Source: Cryptomeria japonica
Taxonomy: Eukaryota > Streptophyta > Pinopsida > Cupressales > Cupressaceae
Direction: 5' to 3'
Length of the DNA: 64,000 bases
Assembly (NCBI RefSeq): GCF_030272615.1
Contig: NC_081412.1
Span: forward strand, 141,774,747 to 141,838,746
A program made the translations under genes and the position numbers. Below, piece after piece: positions 42,851 through 54,954 of the stretch (positions within the stretch are counted from its first letter, which is position 1; every line of letters begins with the position of its first letter). Below the pieces are notes generated by a model, which saw nothing but the letters and a program-made list of their open reading frames with translations, had not been told where the DNA came from and did not search any database.

Positions 42851-45011
42851 TACATGTAGAGCTCGTATCAATCACATTTACAATAGCACCATCAATCATA
42901 TATCAGCTAAGGACAATCAAGTAAACATCATCACAATGAAGGACAAGCGTGAACATGAATATGTCAACATAACAACCAGAGCTCAAAAATATGTCTTGAA
43001 AGGGTATATGTCAACAACAAACACCATACCCAAAATTCAATACGATCTAGTTAGTCAACTGTGCAAAACTCCTACTCAAATATCCATACTGGAGTTGCTA
43101 AAACTTTCACCAAAACACAAAGACATATTGGAACAAGCGTTACTAGAAACAAATGTACCTCAAGATCTGGATGTTGACAAATTCCAAGCCATGGTAGCTC
43201 ATATGATAGGGCCTCATAACCTCACCTTTTCTAAGCATGATAATATCTCATTGAGCCATCCACACAATACTCCACTCCACATTGAAGTCTTAGTGTACAA
43301 ACATCGAGTCAAAAGAGTATTAATAGATGGAGGAACTGAACTCAATATCTGTACCTTAAAACTTATCCGTACATTAGGCTTCTCTAAGAAATCTATTGAT
43401 CCATGCAAAAAGATCACTATCAAAGCCTATGATGATGAAGAGAGATCATCCAAAGGAACAGTAATGTTGCCAATTCAAGTAGGACCAATACAAAGGGACA
43501 CTATGTGCCAAGTCTTAGACATAGACCTCACATACAATAGCTTATTGGGTCGACCTTGGATACATGAAATGCAAGCAGCACCTTCTACTTATCATCAGTG
43601 TGTTAAGTTCCCCTACAATGGGCAGGAGATTTCTATATCAGCAGATCACAATCCTTTTCAACATTGTAATGCTATGGGGGTAGCTCAAGACAGTTTGGTT
43701 CCACATAATAGAGAAAAACAAAGTAACTTAGCACCAGATCTTTAGCAAGAAAAGTCTACATCACTATCTATGTATTTCAAACAGAAAATGAAAATCGAAG
43801 AGAAAGGCATGGGAGAATAATCTTTGGAGCTGCTATGTTTAGCCAACTTACCAGTATCACCTAAATCTCATGGTCTACCTTCAGCATCAACACGTCAAGC
43901 AACACAACCCATCACCAAGTTTGATGGCACATTTATCCAACTAGGCACTCTAGCACATGAATCAGGGGAAAATGACATCCTTAGTTGGCTATATAAGGAT
44001 GAGGAAGAAGACAGAGCGACTACTGTGGAGATAGCTATACCAACACACCTGTATGGAAAAGTTTATCTAATCATGCAACGAATGGGATACCATGGCAAAG
44101 GACCTATTGGAAAATGTCAAGAAGGCATCATAGAACCATTAGATCCTCCTTCACAATTCAGTAAAGACAAAAAAGGATTGGGATATGAACTCACTCTACT
44201 ACCAAGGAAGACACCACACAAATATCAAAAACCTCAATGGAAAGCAAAGAAGAAATACAAGGAAGACTCCTGGTAGGAGGTACTATTTGAGTCAACTGAG
44301 ACAATACGCAAAGAACATGAAAATCACGAACAAAAACAACATCAAGAGAAGCCCATCAAACAAACAAATAAAGCATCTACTGCAGAAGCACATCATATTC
44401 AAGAACCAATATTTGAACAAGAGGAATCACCTCCTAATAACATCATTCCTCCCTGAGGAGAGACAATATATGAACAAATGCAAAGAGTGGAAGCAGGATC
44501 TGACACAGAATCAGAGAAAACTATCAATCTTGTATCGATCATCAAAGATCTGTTCTCACCCTACAACATACCAGTCCACAATACTGCTAGAATTTGGGAT
44601 ACTACCTCTAAGACTGGTTCAAATGAATATGAATGGGGTAGCTATTCTAATGTTACTGAAGATATTTGTACAAATGACAGTCATACACCCATATCTCAAG
44701 AAGAACGCACCACCGAATCTAGACCACTTGAATTTGGTCCAGAAAATATCTATGACGCCAAGGAAAACGATCAGTGACATTATGAGCAAGTCTATATGGA
44801 AAATGATACCATCAAAGACCTTGACAAAATCCTTAACTTCTTTAACACTTGGGCAAATCACAAGGATACCTCCATCCTGACACTTACAACAGCCGAACTT
44901 GATCCACCTAATGATTCCTTACCACTTGTCTTTCCTGACCTCATAGACTAGGACGAACCTGAAACTCATGATATACCAATTTTCCCAAATGATGAATCCA
45001 TTATCCATTAC
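42851..45011 (+). pseudogene. pol: Tat-2 aspartic protease, G-patch and pre-RT linker
   Basis: The protease active site LIDGGTELNICTL lies at about 43321-43360 with the DGG form. It is followed by KKITIKAYDDEERSSKG, then NSLLGRPWIHEMQAAPSTYH. After a stop at 43743 the frame is open again from 43824: a G-patch-like stretch (MQRMGYHGKGPIGKCQEGI, 44055-44145) ends with KKGLGYEL. The protease releases gag and pol products; the G-patch may bind nucleic acid. The linker to RT (44478-45011) is acidic and has a few stops. The protease, G-patch and pol parts (42549-48575) all lie in one frame. Confidence 0.83.
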
Positions 45012-48000
45012 TTGTGTACCGTTAAACCAGAAAAAAACTCTACCAGTGAACAAAGTAATGACATCTGCCATCAGGGGAGTGCCAAGTCTCTCAGTCGCAA
45101 AAATGAACAAAATAAAAGATCTACTGCTGAAAACCAGTCAATGGCAGCAATAGATCACAAAAAAGTAAAAATAAAGGATGCATTTGAGGGTGAAAACCTT
45201 TTTAAGGCACCTAAAGATGGGAGACTTGACACTCTTCCTAAGCATTATCACGAGCGATCACCCATATTGATTGAGCCCACTCAAACAATCAACATTGGTA
45301 CTACAGAAGCAACCAAAAATATACACCTAGAAGAATCTTTGACGGAGGAAGAAAGATCAGAGTTTATCAATTTTTTTAAAGAAAAGCAAATCAACTTTGC
45401 TTGGTCATATGTAGATATGCCTAGGATTGATCGACAATTAATCATGCATCACTTGTCCATTACTCTGGGAGCTAAGCCACTCAAACAAAAACTGTGAAAG
45501 ATGAATCCACATGTGGCACTCATGGTCAAAGCCAAGCCGAAGAAACTATTAGATGTTAGATTCATTCGACCGATCGACTATGCTGAATGGATTTCCAACA
45601 TTGTACCAGTATCAAAACTAGATGGCAGTATCAGAATATGCACTCATTTTAGAGATGTCAACAAAGCCTATCCCAAGGATGACTTTCCTTTACCTAGTAT
45701 CGACATAATTGTAGACCTCACAGCAAGCCATGCAATGCTATCACTAATGAACGGTTTTTCAGGCTATAATCAAATCAAGATAGCTCTGAAGGATCAAGAT
45801 AGAACAACATTTACTTGTCCCTGGGGAACATACTATTGGAATGTCATGCCTTTTGGCTTAAAGAATGTAGGAGCAACTTATCAATGAGCAATGACAACAA
45901 TCTTTCATGACATGATGCATACCTTCATGGAAGACTATGTGGATGATTTACTAGCTAAATCATTCACTAGAGCTGAACATTTAAGCATCTTAGAAAAGAT
46001 TTTTGACAGATTGGAAAAGTTCCAAGTTAGGCTCAACCCTAAGAGGTGTGTCTTCGAGGTTACATCAAGCAAGTTAATAGGCTACATTGTTTCAGCTAAG
46101 GGTATTGAAGTGGATCCAGCAAAGGTACAAGCCATTATGGAGATGCCACCACCAAAGAACACCAGTCAGCTCAGATCTCTACAAGGATGGCTCCAATCAA
46201 TCAGGTGATTCATCACTCAATTAGCAGATAAAAGTCTCCCGTTCAATCATTTGCTACATAAAAATGTACCATTCAGATGGGAAGCTAAATGTGCAGAATC
46301 ATTTTATCAAATCAAGCAGTATCTAATGAACCCACCAGTTCTAGTACCACCAATAGCAGGGAAGCCACTCATTCTCTACATTTCAACAACAGATATATCA
46401 CTGGAGGCATTATTAGCACAAGAGGATCAATAGGGCAAGGAATGAGCTATATACTACATCAACAAGACATTGAACGAATATGAACTAAACTACACATTCA
46501 TTGAGAAGGCTTGTCTAACAGTGCAATTTGCCTCTGAAAAGTTTTGGCATTACATGCTATCTCACACAATTAAGCTAATTGCAAAAATTGATCCTCTCAA
46601 ATATTTACTCAGCAAGGCAACTCTTACAGGAAGATTGGCTAAATGGGTCATGATTTTCAGTGAATTTGATATCCACTACATAGAGTGGCGAGCTATCAAA
46701 GGACAAGCAATTGCAGATCAACTGGCGGAAGCACCACTACCTAGAAAACAACCTATGTAGATCAAATTTCCAGACAACGACGTTCTTGGTATCTCCACCA
46801 AACAATGGATCTTATACTTTGATGGATCCTATATGCAACATGGCTGAGGTGCTGGCATTCTATTCATTACTCCTGAAGGGAACACCATACCAAGATCATA
46901 TAGGCTTATGTTTCCATGCACAAATAATGTTGCTGAATATGAGACACTGGTTATAGGCATCAAAATGGCTGTAGAATGGAGAATCACAGAATTAAAAGTC
47001 TACAAAGATTCACAATTAGTCATCAATCAATTCAACAATGACTATCAGACAAAGGATGACAAGTTGTTGCCATATAAGTGAATGGTGGATAATTTCAAGC
47101 AATATTTTGTACACATCACCTTTGAGCAAATACTAAGGTTTGACAATAGAGTAGCCGATGCAATGGCTACTATCACTTCACTACTACAAATTCCAGAGCA
47201 ACACAATCGTTATGAGTTTCTGGTAGAGCAGCTATTCTCCCCAACCTATGACCATTCTGATTCCCATGTTATCTATGCCTTGACCAGTTTGAACTCTCCA
47301 TTATATGGACTAATATACGATTATCTTAAGAGAAATATCCTACCCATTGACCTATCCTGAAACCAAAAATGCAACTTTATCCAGCAAGCCACCCATTATA
47401 CTCTCACTGCTGATACTTTGTATCATCGAGGTCTAGATGCTACTCTTCTTCGTTGCCTTGATCGTAATGAATCTAACTCCACTTTACAAGAGCTTCATGA
47501 AGGTATCTGTGGCACACATTCAAGTGGTCCTACTCTTGCTAAAAAGATTCTAAGAATGGGATATTACTGATTGACAATGGAAAAAGACTCTTATCACTTT
47601 GCAAAGAAGTGTCCTAAATGCCAAATCCATGGCAATCTTATACATGCACCAGCATAAGAATTGCAGCCATTCACAACATCCTGGCCCTTTTGCCAATGGG
47701 GATTGGATTTAGTAGGAAAAATTCATCCTTCATCTTGAAATGGACACAATTTCATTATAACTGCAACAAAATACTTTACCAAGTGCATTGAAGCGGTCCC
47801 CATGACCATAATAACTGGAAAACAGATAGCCTCTTTTATCCTTAATTATCTGATCTACAGATATGGCATCCCAAGTTCTATCATCGTAGATAATGGATGA
47901 CCTTTCAAAAACCAAGATGTACGTGAACTATGTGAAAAATTCAAAATCCAACATCATTTTTCTACACCTTATTACCCATAGGGGAATGGTCAGGTAGAAG

Positions 48001-48575
48001 CATCCAACAAGACAATATTGAAAATCCTAAAGAAAACAGTGAATGACGCAGACAAAGATTGGCATGTACAACTCAATCCAACACTTTGGGCATACAAAAC
48101 TAGCATCCGCACACCTACGGGACCTACACGATATTCATTAGTATATGGATCGGAAGCAATTTTACCATTAGAGGTAGAAATTTCATCTCTAAGAGTCTCT
48201 TTGAAAGGCCTAATTCCAAATGAAGAGTATCGAGTCAACCGACTGCAGGAGCTTGAACTTCTAGATGAAAGATGCCAATGTGCCTACACTCATCTCAAAG
48301 CATATTAGCAACACATGTACAAAAGCTACAACCACAAGGTCATTCCCAGAATTTTTAAAATTAGTGACCTAGTACTCAAGGAAAATCCTAGAAATCAGCA
48401 AGATCGGGAAAAGAAAGGGAAATTTGAACCTAACTGGTTAGGTCCCTATAACTGGTTAGGTCCCTATGTCATCATATCAACCTATGGATCAGGGACTTAT
48501 CAACTAACAACTTTAGAAGGAGATGTGCTCGATGAACCAACTAACAACATTCATTTTAAGAAATACTACACTTGA
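45012..48575 (+). pseudogene. pol: Tat-2 pol: RT, RNase H, second RNase H, integrase
   Basis: The whole 3.56 kb lies in one frame. RT: FIRPIDYAEWISNIVPVSK, CTHFRDVNKAYPKDDFPLP, NGFSGYNQIKIA, NVMPFGLKNVGATYQ and YVDDLLAKS. RNase H (46251-46760): EAKCAESFYQIKQYLMNPP to TLTGRLAKWVM. The second RNase H at about 46800-47200 has LYFDGS, VAEYE, KDSQLV and VADAMA. Integrase (47360-48575) has a KKCPKCQIHG zinc finger, GLDLVGKIH, VDNG-stop-PFKN and GQVEASNK, so the catalytic Glu is kept. Stops at 45498, 45888, 46206, 46431, 46758, 47079, 47358, 47569, 47656, 47737, 47896, 47980 and 48306 fit single transitions from Arg, Gln or Trp codons. The gene is dead by stops alone. Confidence 0.93.
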
Positions 48576-49941
48576 GTAGTGTAATGCACGGAAAAGTCAA
48601 AAAATTAAAAAAAATATCAAAAAATCAAGAAAAAGCAAATAACAAGGTACAATAAAAGCAACTGGTGAAAACCTAGACAGGTGCTATTGTGAGAGGACAG
48701 CTCCTCTATCTATATTTTACCATTTCCTCCATAGTTAAGCACTATCAGCCATCGCCCAATGTTTTATCATAATATCCATCCAGGACATACTTAGTGTAGT
48801 CACTATCCTGGTTTATCCACATATCCTTTCACTGCATCTCATCATGGCTTGGTAATCACTATACATATCCACATTAAGAGGATCACTCGGCTCGGGGCAG
48901 TATCAATTAGAGCTTGCAGCATGTTCAAGATGTCAAAACTGGTAGCAAACTCAGAGCATCATATCCAGCAAACAAAACTCAAACAATCACAAAAACCACA
49001 CATTGATCACTTAATGGGATTCACAAACTATGATGGATGATTTTCTGAAGTATCAAATGTTGCATCTTGCATAAAGTTTTGACTCTTTTTGCACTTGAAC
49101 TTTTTGAGTTATTAGATCCTCTACATGTTCTCAACAAAATCTTCACGCTAGAGAAAGTCGTGAGGACTCCAATATTTTTTTAGTTTTCTGTTTGGGAGGT
49201 GATCATTTGTACTATGTAGATACTTGTCTCGAGACATGATTCACAACATATCACTGAAAACATGATTCCACTTTACGCATACAAATGGTTTAATCTTGTC
49301 TGTTTATACACAATCTGTGCTCAAGTTGTCCTGGTTGAATTATACCTTGATGCTTGTGCTATCTTGCAAAATAAAAAATCATGTAAATTTTTCTCAAGTC
49401 ATTATGGTTCAATTATACCATTATGCTTGTATAAATTTTCAACATATCCCAAAACAAATCAATGCTCAATGATGATACCTACAAAGAAAGAAAACAACAT
49501 GTGGCTATACAGGGATGACCAATATAGAATGAGGATGATCAAAACAATTAGTTGCATATCATTTTACAATTAGTTGCATATCATTATCATACATCTCATT
49601 TTCAAGATACATCTCACAACATATCATTATCATACATCTCATTTTCAAGATACATCTCATAGCATATCATTATCATACATCTCATTTTCAAGATACATCT
49701 CACAACATCATGCATTATCACATCATATTCATCACATATTGAATCACATGAATCTATCTAAGCATTGCATCATCATCATAAAAACAAAAAAATCATATAG
49801 AAAGCATAATCCATCACATATCACATAAGGATCAAAGAAAATGGTGTCATATATATATCTCAAAAAATTATCAATGTACAAAATATGTCATGTCTATGCC
49901 AATACAACAAAATGATCAAAATACAATGGAGATAATGTCTC
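48576..49941. other. Tat-2 spacer between pol and the PMD gene
   Basis: Non-coding. It contains a 43-bp tandem repeat and AT-rich stretches. The open frames at 49262-49573 and 49574-49828 follow the repeat or are without known features. Confidence 0.6.
49577..49705. repeat. 43-bp tandem repeat, three copies
   Basis: The unit begins CATATCATTATCATACATCT; copies start at 49577, 49620 and 49663 and are nearly identical. Confidence 0.92.
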
Positions 49942-51822
49942 TTAGGTATGACTATCTCCTGAGGGAGACGGTCTCGTTGTAGATGTCCCAGTAGCTGGAT
50001 CTCCAGGTGGATCCTGTCTAGGAGGCCCTGTCATGCCTTTGCTCTCTGTCCTCGACCCAGTCTCTCGAGATCGACTGGATCTCGATGTTGTGAAAATCTG
50101 TACTCGCCACTCCCTGGGCACCGCATCCTCATAATGTCTCCAGTAGTACTCAGCCTCCTTGGCTCTCAAAGCCAGCTCTCTCAAGGTGTCTCTCATCGGG
50201 CCACCTATTGTCGCTCTCTGCAAACTTGCTGCAAGATCCTCTACTCAACCCCAACACTCTATGTCTATATCACGCTCTGTGGTTAGCTGAATAATCTGAT
50301 GCTGATGCGCCAACAACTGTGTCTGCAACTACTGCACTAACAATTACAGAGATCTAATCTATTCATCCTCTAGATGCATCGAAATCCGCATCTATAGGGG
50401 TACCTGTGAAGGGGTACCCCCTGTCCCTCTACTTGTCCTCGGTGCTGGTGGAGGTAAAACATCTGACCTCCTCCTCTGGGCCGGTCATCTGAAATCATCA
50501 TGCCCTCCTACCACCGCTATCACCTCTCCAACCCTCTTCTCACCCCCAGCTTTGATAGCCAAACCTCCTCTCCCTCTATCCACCATAGCCCGCCGCACTG
50601 TTCTCTCCACCTGTATCCCTCTATCACCACCATCTCCACCATCACCTCCTCCTCCATCACCTCCACCCTCATCAACCTCTTCGCCAGCCTCTCCCCATCT
50701 CCCTAGCCTCTCAAGCTGATCATCCTCATCATCATCAAAAGCGGGAATCATCTCCACTGGATCTGATATCCTGGCAACTACATGCACTACAAATAGTGTT
50801 GCGAACTCATCAGTCATCCTTGCATCCATTATCTCAGGGGAATAGTCCCATATCTGGCCAACTAAGTGAAAGAACTCCACGGCTGCTGCGCTATCAATCA
50901 TGGGTCCCCACTTTGGAATATCCTGTCTCCGTTGAGCATAAAAACATGCTCCCTGTGGAATCCCCTACTGTCGACCATACTGCTGCAACACTCGGCTATG
51001 CAGAAACCTCTCAATAATAAAGGGCATCCACCCTATTAGATACCTAGACATATATACATAAGGCATCTCCATCCCGTCCTCTGCCCATACCTCACACCCT
51101 ATATATGGTCTCCAAATGAACGTATCAATGTCATCCAAAATTCTCTAGTGCTCTAGTTTGCCTAGCTTGTACTGGACAACTATCCCTCGATATTCGTATG
51201 CATACACACACCTAACAGGCCTATCTATGTCTGCCACTAGCCTGGCTGCGAGAATGTGCTCCAATGCCCATACCTATAGCAGTGTCACTCTAGCTGATAA
51301 ACTGCCATAACCCAAGTACACCACCTGATGCAAATCCCTATATAAGTGGGCCAGCATAGCCAACCCCCATGCGAAGTGGTGACCCTGGGTCACCATATCA
51401 TCCAGGACCAACCCCCATCCTACTGCCAATCCCTTCAACCTACGGTCGGGACATAAGAAACCACCTATAAAACTTGCCAGCATTGATGGAAGAGGAGCAT
51501 AATCCAAATCTAGGAATTCCTGCCAAGGGATCTTGTACCTGCAAACTGTATCATCTTGTAGAATCTGGCAAAGTGCCTCTATCCCACCCTCCTTAGTCTG
51601 CTTATAGGGTAGCAATGCACCTACCATAGGAATCTGTAAAATCTGGTAACTATCCTCAAGTGTCACTGTGATCTCGCCTGTCGCCAAATGAAAGGTGTTT
51701 GTATCACTGTGCCACCTCTCAGCTAATGTTGTCAATAAACCCTGGTTAACGATAAACCGAGACATCTCTAACAATGAGGACAAGCCACACCTCTCAATAA
51801 TATCCATATCAGCCTGTGTCAA
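49942..51822 (-). pseudogene. Plant mobile domain (PMD) protein gene of Tat-2, antisense to gag-pol
   Basis: One minus-strand frame runs from Met at 51822 to 49942, about 626 codons, with no frameshift. Residues 1-200 are a PMD: MDIIERCGLSSLLEMSRFIV, HLATGEITVTLEDSYQILQI, LKGLAVGWGLVLDDMVTQGH and FAWGLAMLAHLYRDL. A further 250 residues include CVYAYEYRGIVVQYKLGKLE and PKWGPMIDSAAAVEFFHLV. An Asp/Gly-rich run, a possible coiled coil and an Arg/Ser/Pro tail follow. Stops (about nine, for example 51274, about 51150, 50484) fit CAG-to-TAG, CAA-to-TAA or CGA-to-TGA changes. A transcript would have to start in or near the 3' LTR on the opposite strand. Function in the element is unknown. Confidence 0.87.
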
Positions 51823-52020
51823 TCATGGTATCAATGACCATGGTCTCAGAAATCGCTCTCACGACTGAACCACTCCTGTCAAAAAGCAAAACAAGTCCAA
51901 TATCAATTTCCTCATCAAAAACATTGATATCAAAATCAAATTAATACAAAAACTTGAAACTTTGAAAATCTAATCAAGTTCCACATAATATCAATCCATT
52001 TTCATATCACATCATGTCAG

Positions 52021-52195
52021 CTTGTAACACAACTCAAGTTCCACAATCATATCAACTTGTAACACAACTCAAATTTCACATTCATATCAACTTGTAACAC
52101 AACTCAAGTTCCACAATCATATCAACTTGTAACACAACTCAAGTTCCACAATCAATGCAACTTGTAAAACAAATCAAGCTCCACATATATTAACT
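52021..52195. repeat. 35-bp tandem repeat, five copies
   Basis: The unit begins CTTGTAACACAACTCAAG; copies start at 52021, 52056, 52091, 52126 and 52161, all 35 bases apart. Confidence 0.93.
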
Positions 52196-52454
52196 TGAAA
52201 CAATGCAAATCAAATCAAGTTCATATAAAAAACATCCATATCAAAAACCACATCATATCAAATCAACATCAAATCAATATCAACTTGAAACATTGCAAAT
52301 AAAATCAAGTTATATCAGAACTGATATTGGACAACTTATCAAAACAATGACAGTAGACACACAAACTGACAATTTGCACCTATCTCGGAAAAACTGGCAT
52401 GAACCTACCAATTTTCTTCATCCAAAAATCACACTTTACCAAAAATTTTCCTAT

Positions 52455-52889
52455 GCGCTAAACAATCTTTTCTACGTGCTAAACTGCTTGCTATGCACTA
52501 CCCTATCCTCACAAAGCGCTACCTAATCCACCCTATGTGCTAGCCAGCACCTACACGCTATCCCTTTTTCCCAATGCGCCACCTAACCTACCCCAAGTGC
52601 TAAACTACCCTATGCGCTATCCAATCCTGGTCTGGCATTGTAAACCTAACCCTATGCGCTAGGGTATACCTACGTGCTACCTATGCCTACCCATGTGACC
52701 CCCTAGCAACCCTATGCGCTAGGTCTAACCTATGCACTACCCTGTGATCCTGGTGTGCTAACCTAATCCTAAGTGCTACCCTAATTTACCACTGTGCTAC
52801 CCTAATCCTTTTGGATGCTACCCTATTTTATTGACCCCTACATGCTACGAAAACTATCGTATGCGCTACACTTTGACCCCAACGCGCTA
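52455..52889 (-). repeat. Inverted phased ATGCGCTA words near the Tat-2 3' end, about 20 copies
   Basis: Words such as GCGCTA, GTGCTA and GCACTA occur at 52455, 52476, 52495, 52516, 52537, 52555, 52576, 52597, 52614, 52656, 52674, 52716, 52734, 52755, 52773, 52794, 52815, 52842, 52863 and 52884. Steps are mostly 17-21 or twice that. On the minus strand they read TAGCGCAT, the same word as in the 5' leader arrays, so the two ends are complementary in a full-length RNA. Confidence 0.85.
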
Positions 52890-53458
52890 AACCGACAAAT
52901 CCGCGTGACAAAATTGAAAACATGATAAAAAATGACAAAATAAAAAATCCAAAAGGGGTTAGAAAGGTTGACTTACAGGTAGTCCATACGCAACAGGTCT
53001 CCGATACCTCCGCATGCGCTTGAATTGATGAGAAGCATAAGGAACCGGCATGTTGACTTTTCTCCAAGTGTCAATTTCTCTAAAAAGTCAACAAGCACAA
53101 ATGAGACAAAAAGAACTCACTTTTTCCCTTTTATAGGATAAATCAAAATTAGGGTTATGTGGAGGAATGCATAAATTGCTCATGGTGTCTCATACAACCC
53201 TACCAAACATCATTATCGGGAGATGAATCAATTTATCGCATTCAACATAGCCAAAAATTTAACATGCCATAAAATTTATCAAAATTATCCAAATCAAATC
53301 AAATGTTCAAAATTTAATTTATCTCCTGAAGGGGCATTATCAACATCATTTATCAAATCTGGGGCATGACATAAACATCTTGATATAAAAATTGATCATA
53401 ACTAAATCATAGCAACACATCATTTTCTTTGAATCAACATGTGCACACATGTCACTTC

Positions 53459-53472
53459 AAAGAGGGGCAAAA
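53459..53472 (+). other. Tat-2 polypurine tract
   Basis: AAAGAGGGGCAAAA directly precedes the 3' LTR. Confidence 0.85.
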
Positions 53473-54954
53473 TGTAGACGTATAAAAATGACCATATTCC
53501 TAAATGAATATTTAATGTTCATTTTATTCCCATTCCTCTATTTAGTTAAATCTAATTTAATTAAATCATCCACATTCTTTTATTTAATTAAATAAATTAT
53601 TCAATTTATTTAGTTAAATTCACTAAAGCCTTTTACATCATTTAATTGAATAAATCATTTTATTTAATTAAATCCCTTCTTCTTACTTTTAATTAAATTT
53701 ACATTTAGTTAATAGTTTATCCCAAATTGAATAAATCTAATTTATTTAATTTCCCAATTTACAACCAAATTGAAATAAATAAATTAATTTTAATTAATCC
53801 TATTATCCCTCATCCACTTGCATTTTCCTACATCTCCCACTTGCATCCTAACCCTATTCCTAATTTCTTCTAGAATCCATCTAATCCTAATCAATTAACC
53901 TAAACCCATCCATTATCCCTTTTCCCTAAATTTGAGGAGGTCACTTCTCAAATTTAGAGTAAAGTCTTCAAAAGGCATTAAAGCCTTTATGCCTTCAACA
54001 AGGTAACTTGTTGAATACCCCCAAATTTGGAAGGACTCTTACAAATTTATCCCTAAAGTCTTCAAACCATTAATGGTTAACTAACCCTTAGTGGCATGGT
54101 TAGAGACTTTTTGACTAACTTAACCTCCTTCTAACCTAGGGGTCTCATCAAGCATTCATTGCTTTGACCATGGTTATCCCTTTAACCCTTGTACAAGAGT
54201 TTATCCCTTGGGTAAAAGCTTTATCCATTGGATAACCCTAACCTAACCTTAACCCTTACCTCCTAAGGTAACCATGAGGTCTTCTCAAGCATTTAATGCT
54301 TCTTTCATCTCCTCTCAAGCAGTCTTATGTTGACAATTGTCACCATTTCATTGGTGAAAATTGTAAACATGGATTGATAAGTTTCAATCCTGACCCTTGA
54401 TTTACTCCTTCAATCTTGACCATCCATTGCCCTATTTTCACTATAAATAGAGCTCTCATTCCTCCATTTTAAGGATCCATGCAAGCTTTTAGTATCTCAT
54501 TTATGCTCAAATTTATCAATACATCTAGCTTCTCTTTATAATAGGAATGAATCTAATAAACATTTTAGAGTATTTCCTTTATCATTAGCTTAGATCATTA
54601 ACTAGTATATCATGTTAGGATAGTATTGCTACTAACCTTGTCATCTTATAATCTAGTTTATTGCATTTGTAGAATCATGCATAGATAGGATGCATTTCAT
54701 AATTAAATCAAACATAAGCACCCCTCTTTCTTGCATTCATCATTCCTAAGCCACTTTGCTCAGTGATCTGAGAGCAAAGGCATTGGCTTGAGGGACCTTG
54801 TGAGATAGAGAACCATGGAACCAACCTTGGGAACTTGAGTCATTATTCATGACTCCATAACTTGCACCAAGAAGTCCTATGGGTGTGTGAGCAAGCCTCT
54901 TTGAGACCACATATTCACCTTTTAAGTTTCATTGACCCGCTTTTCCCGCACACA
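53473..54954 (+). repeat. Tat-2 right (3') LTR
   Basis: From TGTAGACGTATAAAAATG to TTCCCGCACACA; colinear with 36563-38041. TATA box TATAAATAG at 54442-54450. Confidence 0.93.

Larger units (their letters stand above)
51823..53458. other. Tat-2 spacer between the PMD gene and the 3' LTR
   Basis: Non-coding on present evidence. On the minus strand it would be the leader of the PMD transcript. It contains the 35-bp tandem repeat (52021-52195) and the inverted phased words (52455-52889). Confidence 0.6.
36563..54954 (+). mobile_element. Tat-2, Ty3/gypsy Tat-type element with antisense PMD gene
   Basis: The element is 18.4 kb, reads left to right and has LTRs of 1479 and 1482 bp with target duplication CTTAC. 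Order: LTR, primer site, 3-kb leader with 21-bp phased repeats, gag, protease, G-patch, RT, RNase H, second RNase H, integrase, spacer, opposite-strand PMD gene, spacer with inverted phased words, polypurine tract, LTR. Seven substitutions appear in the first 175 LTR bases by eye. The pol frame runs nearly 3.6 kb without a frameshift but with about a dozen stops. Confidence 0.93.
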
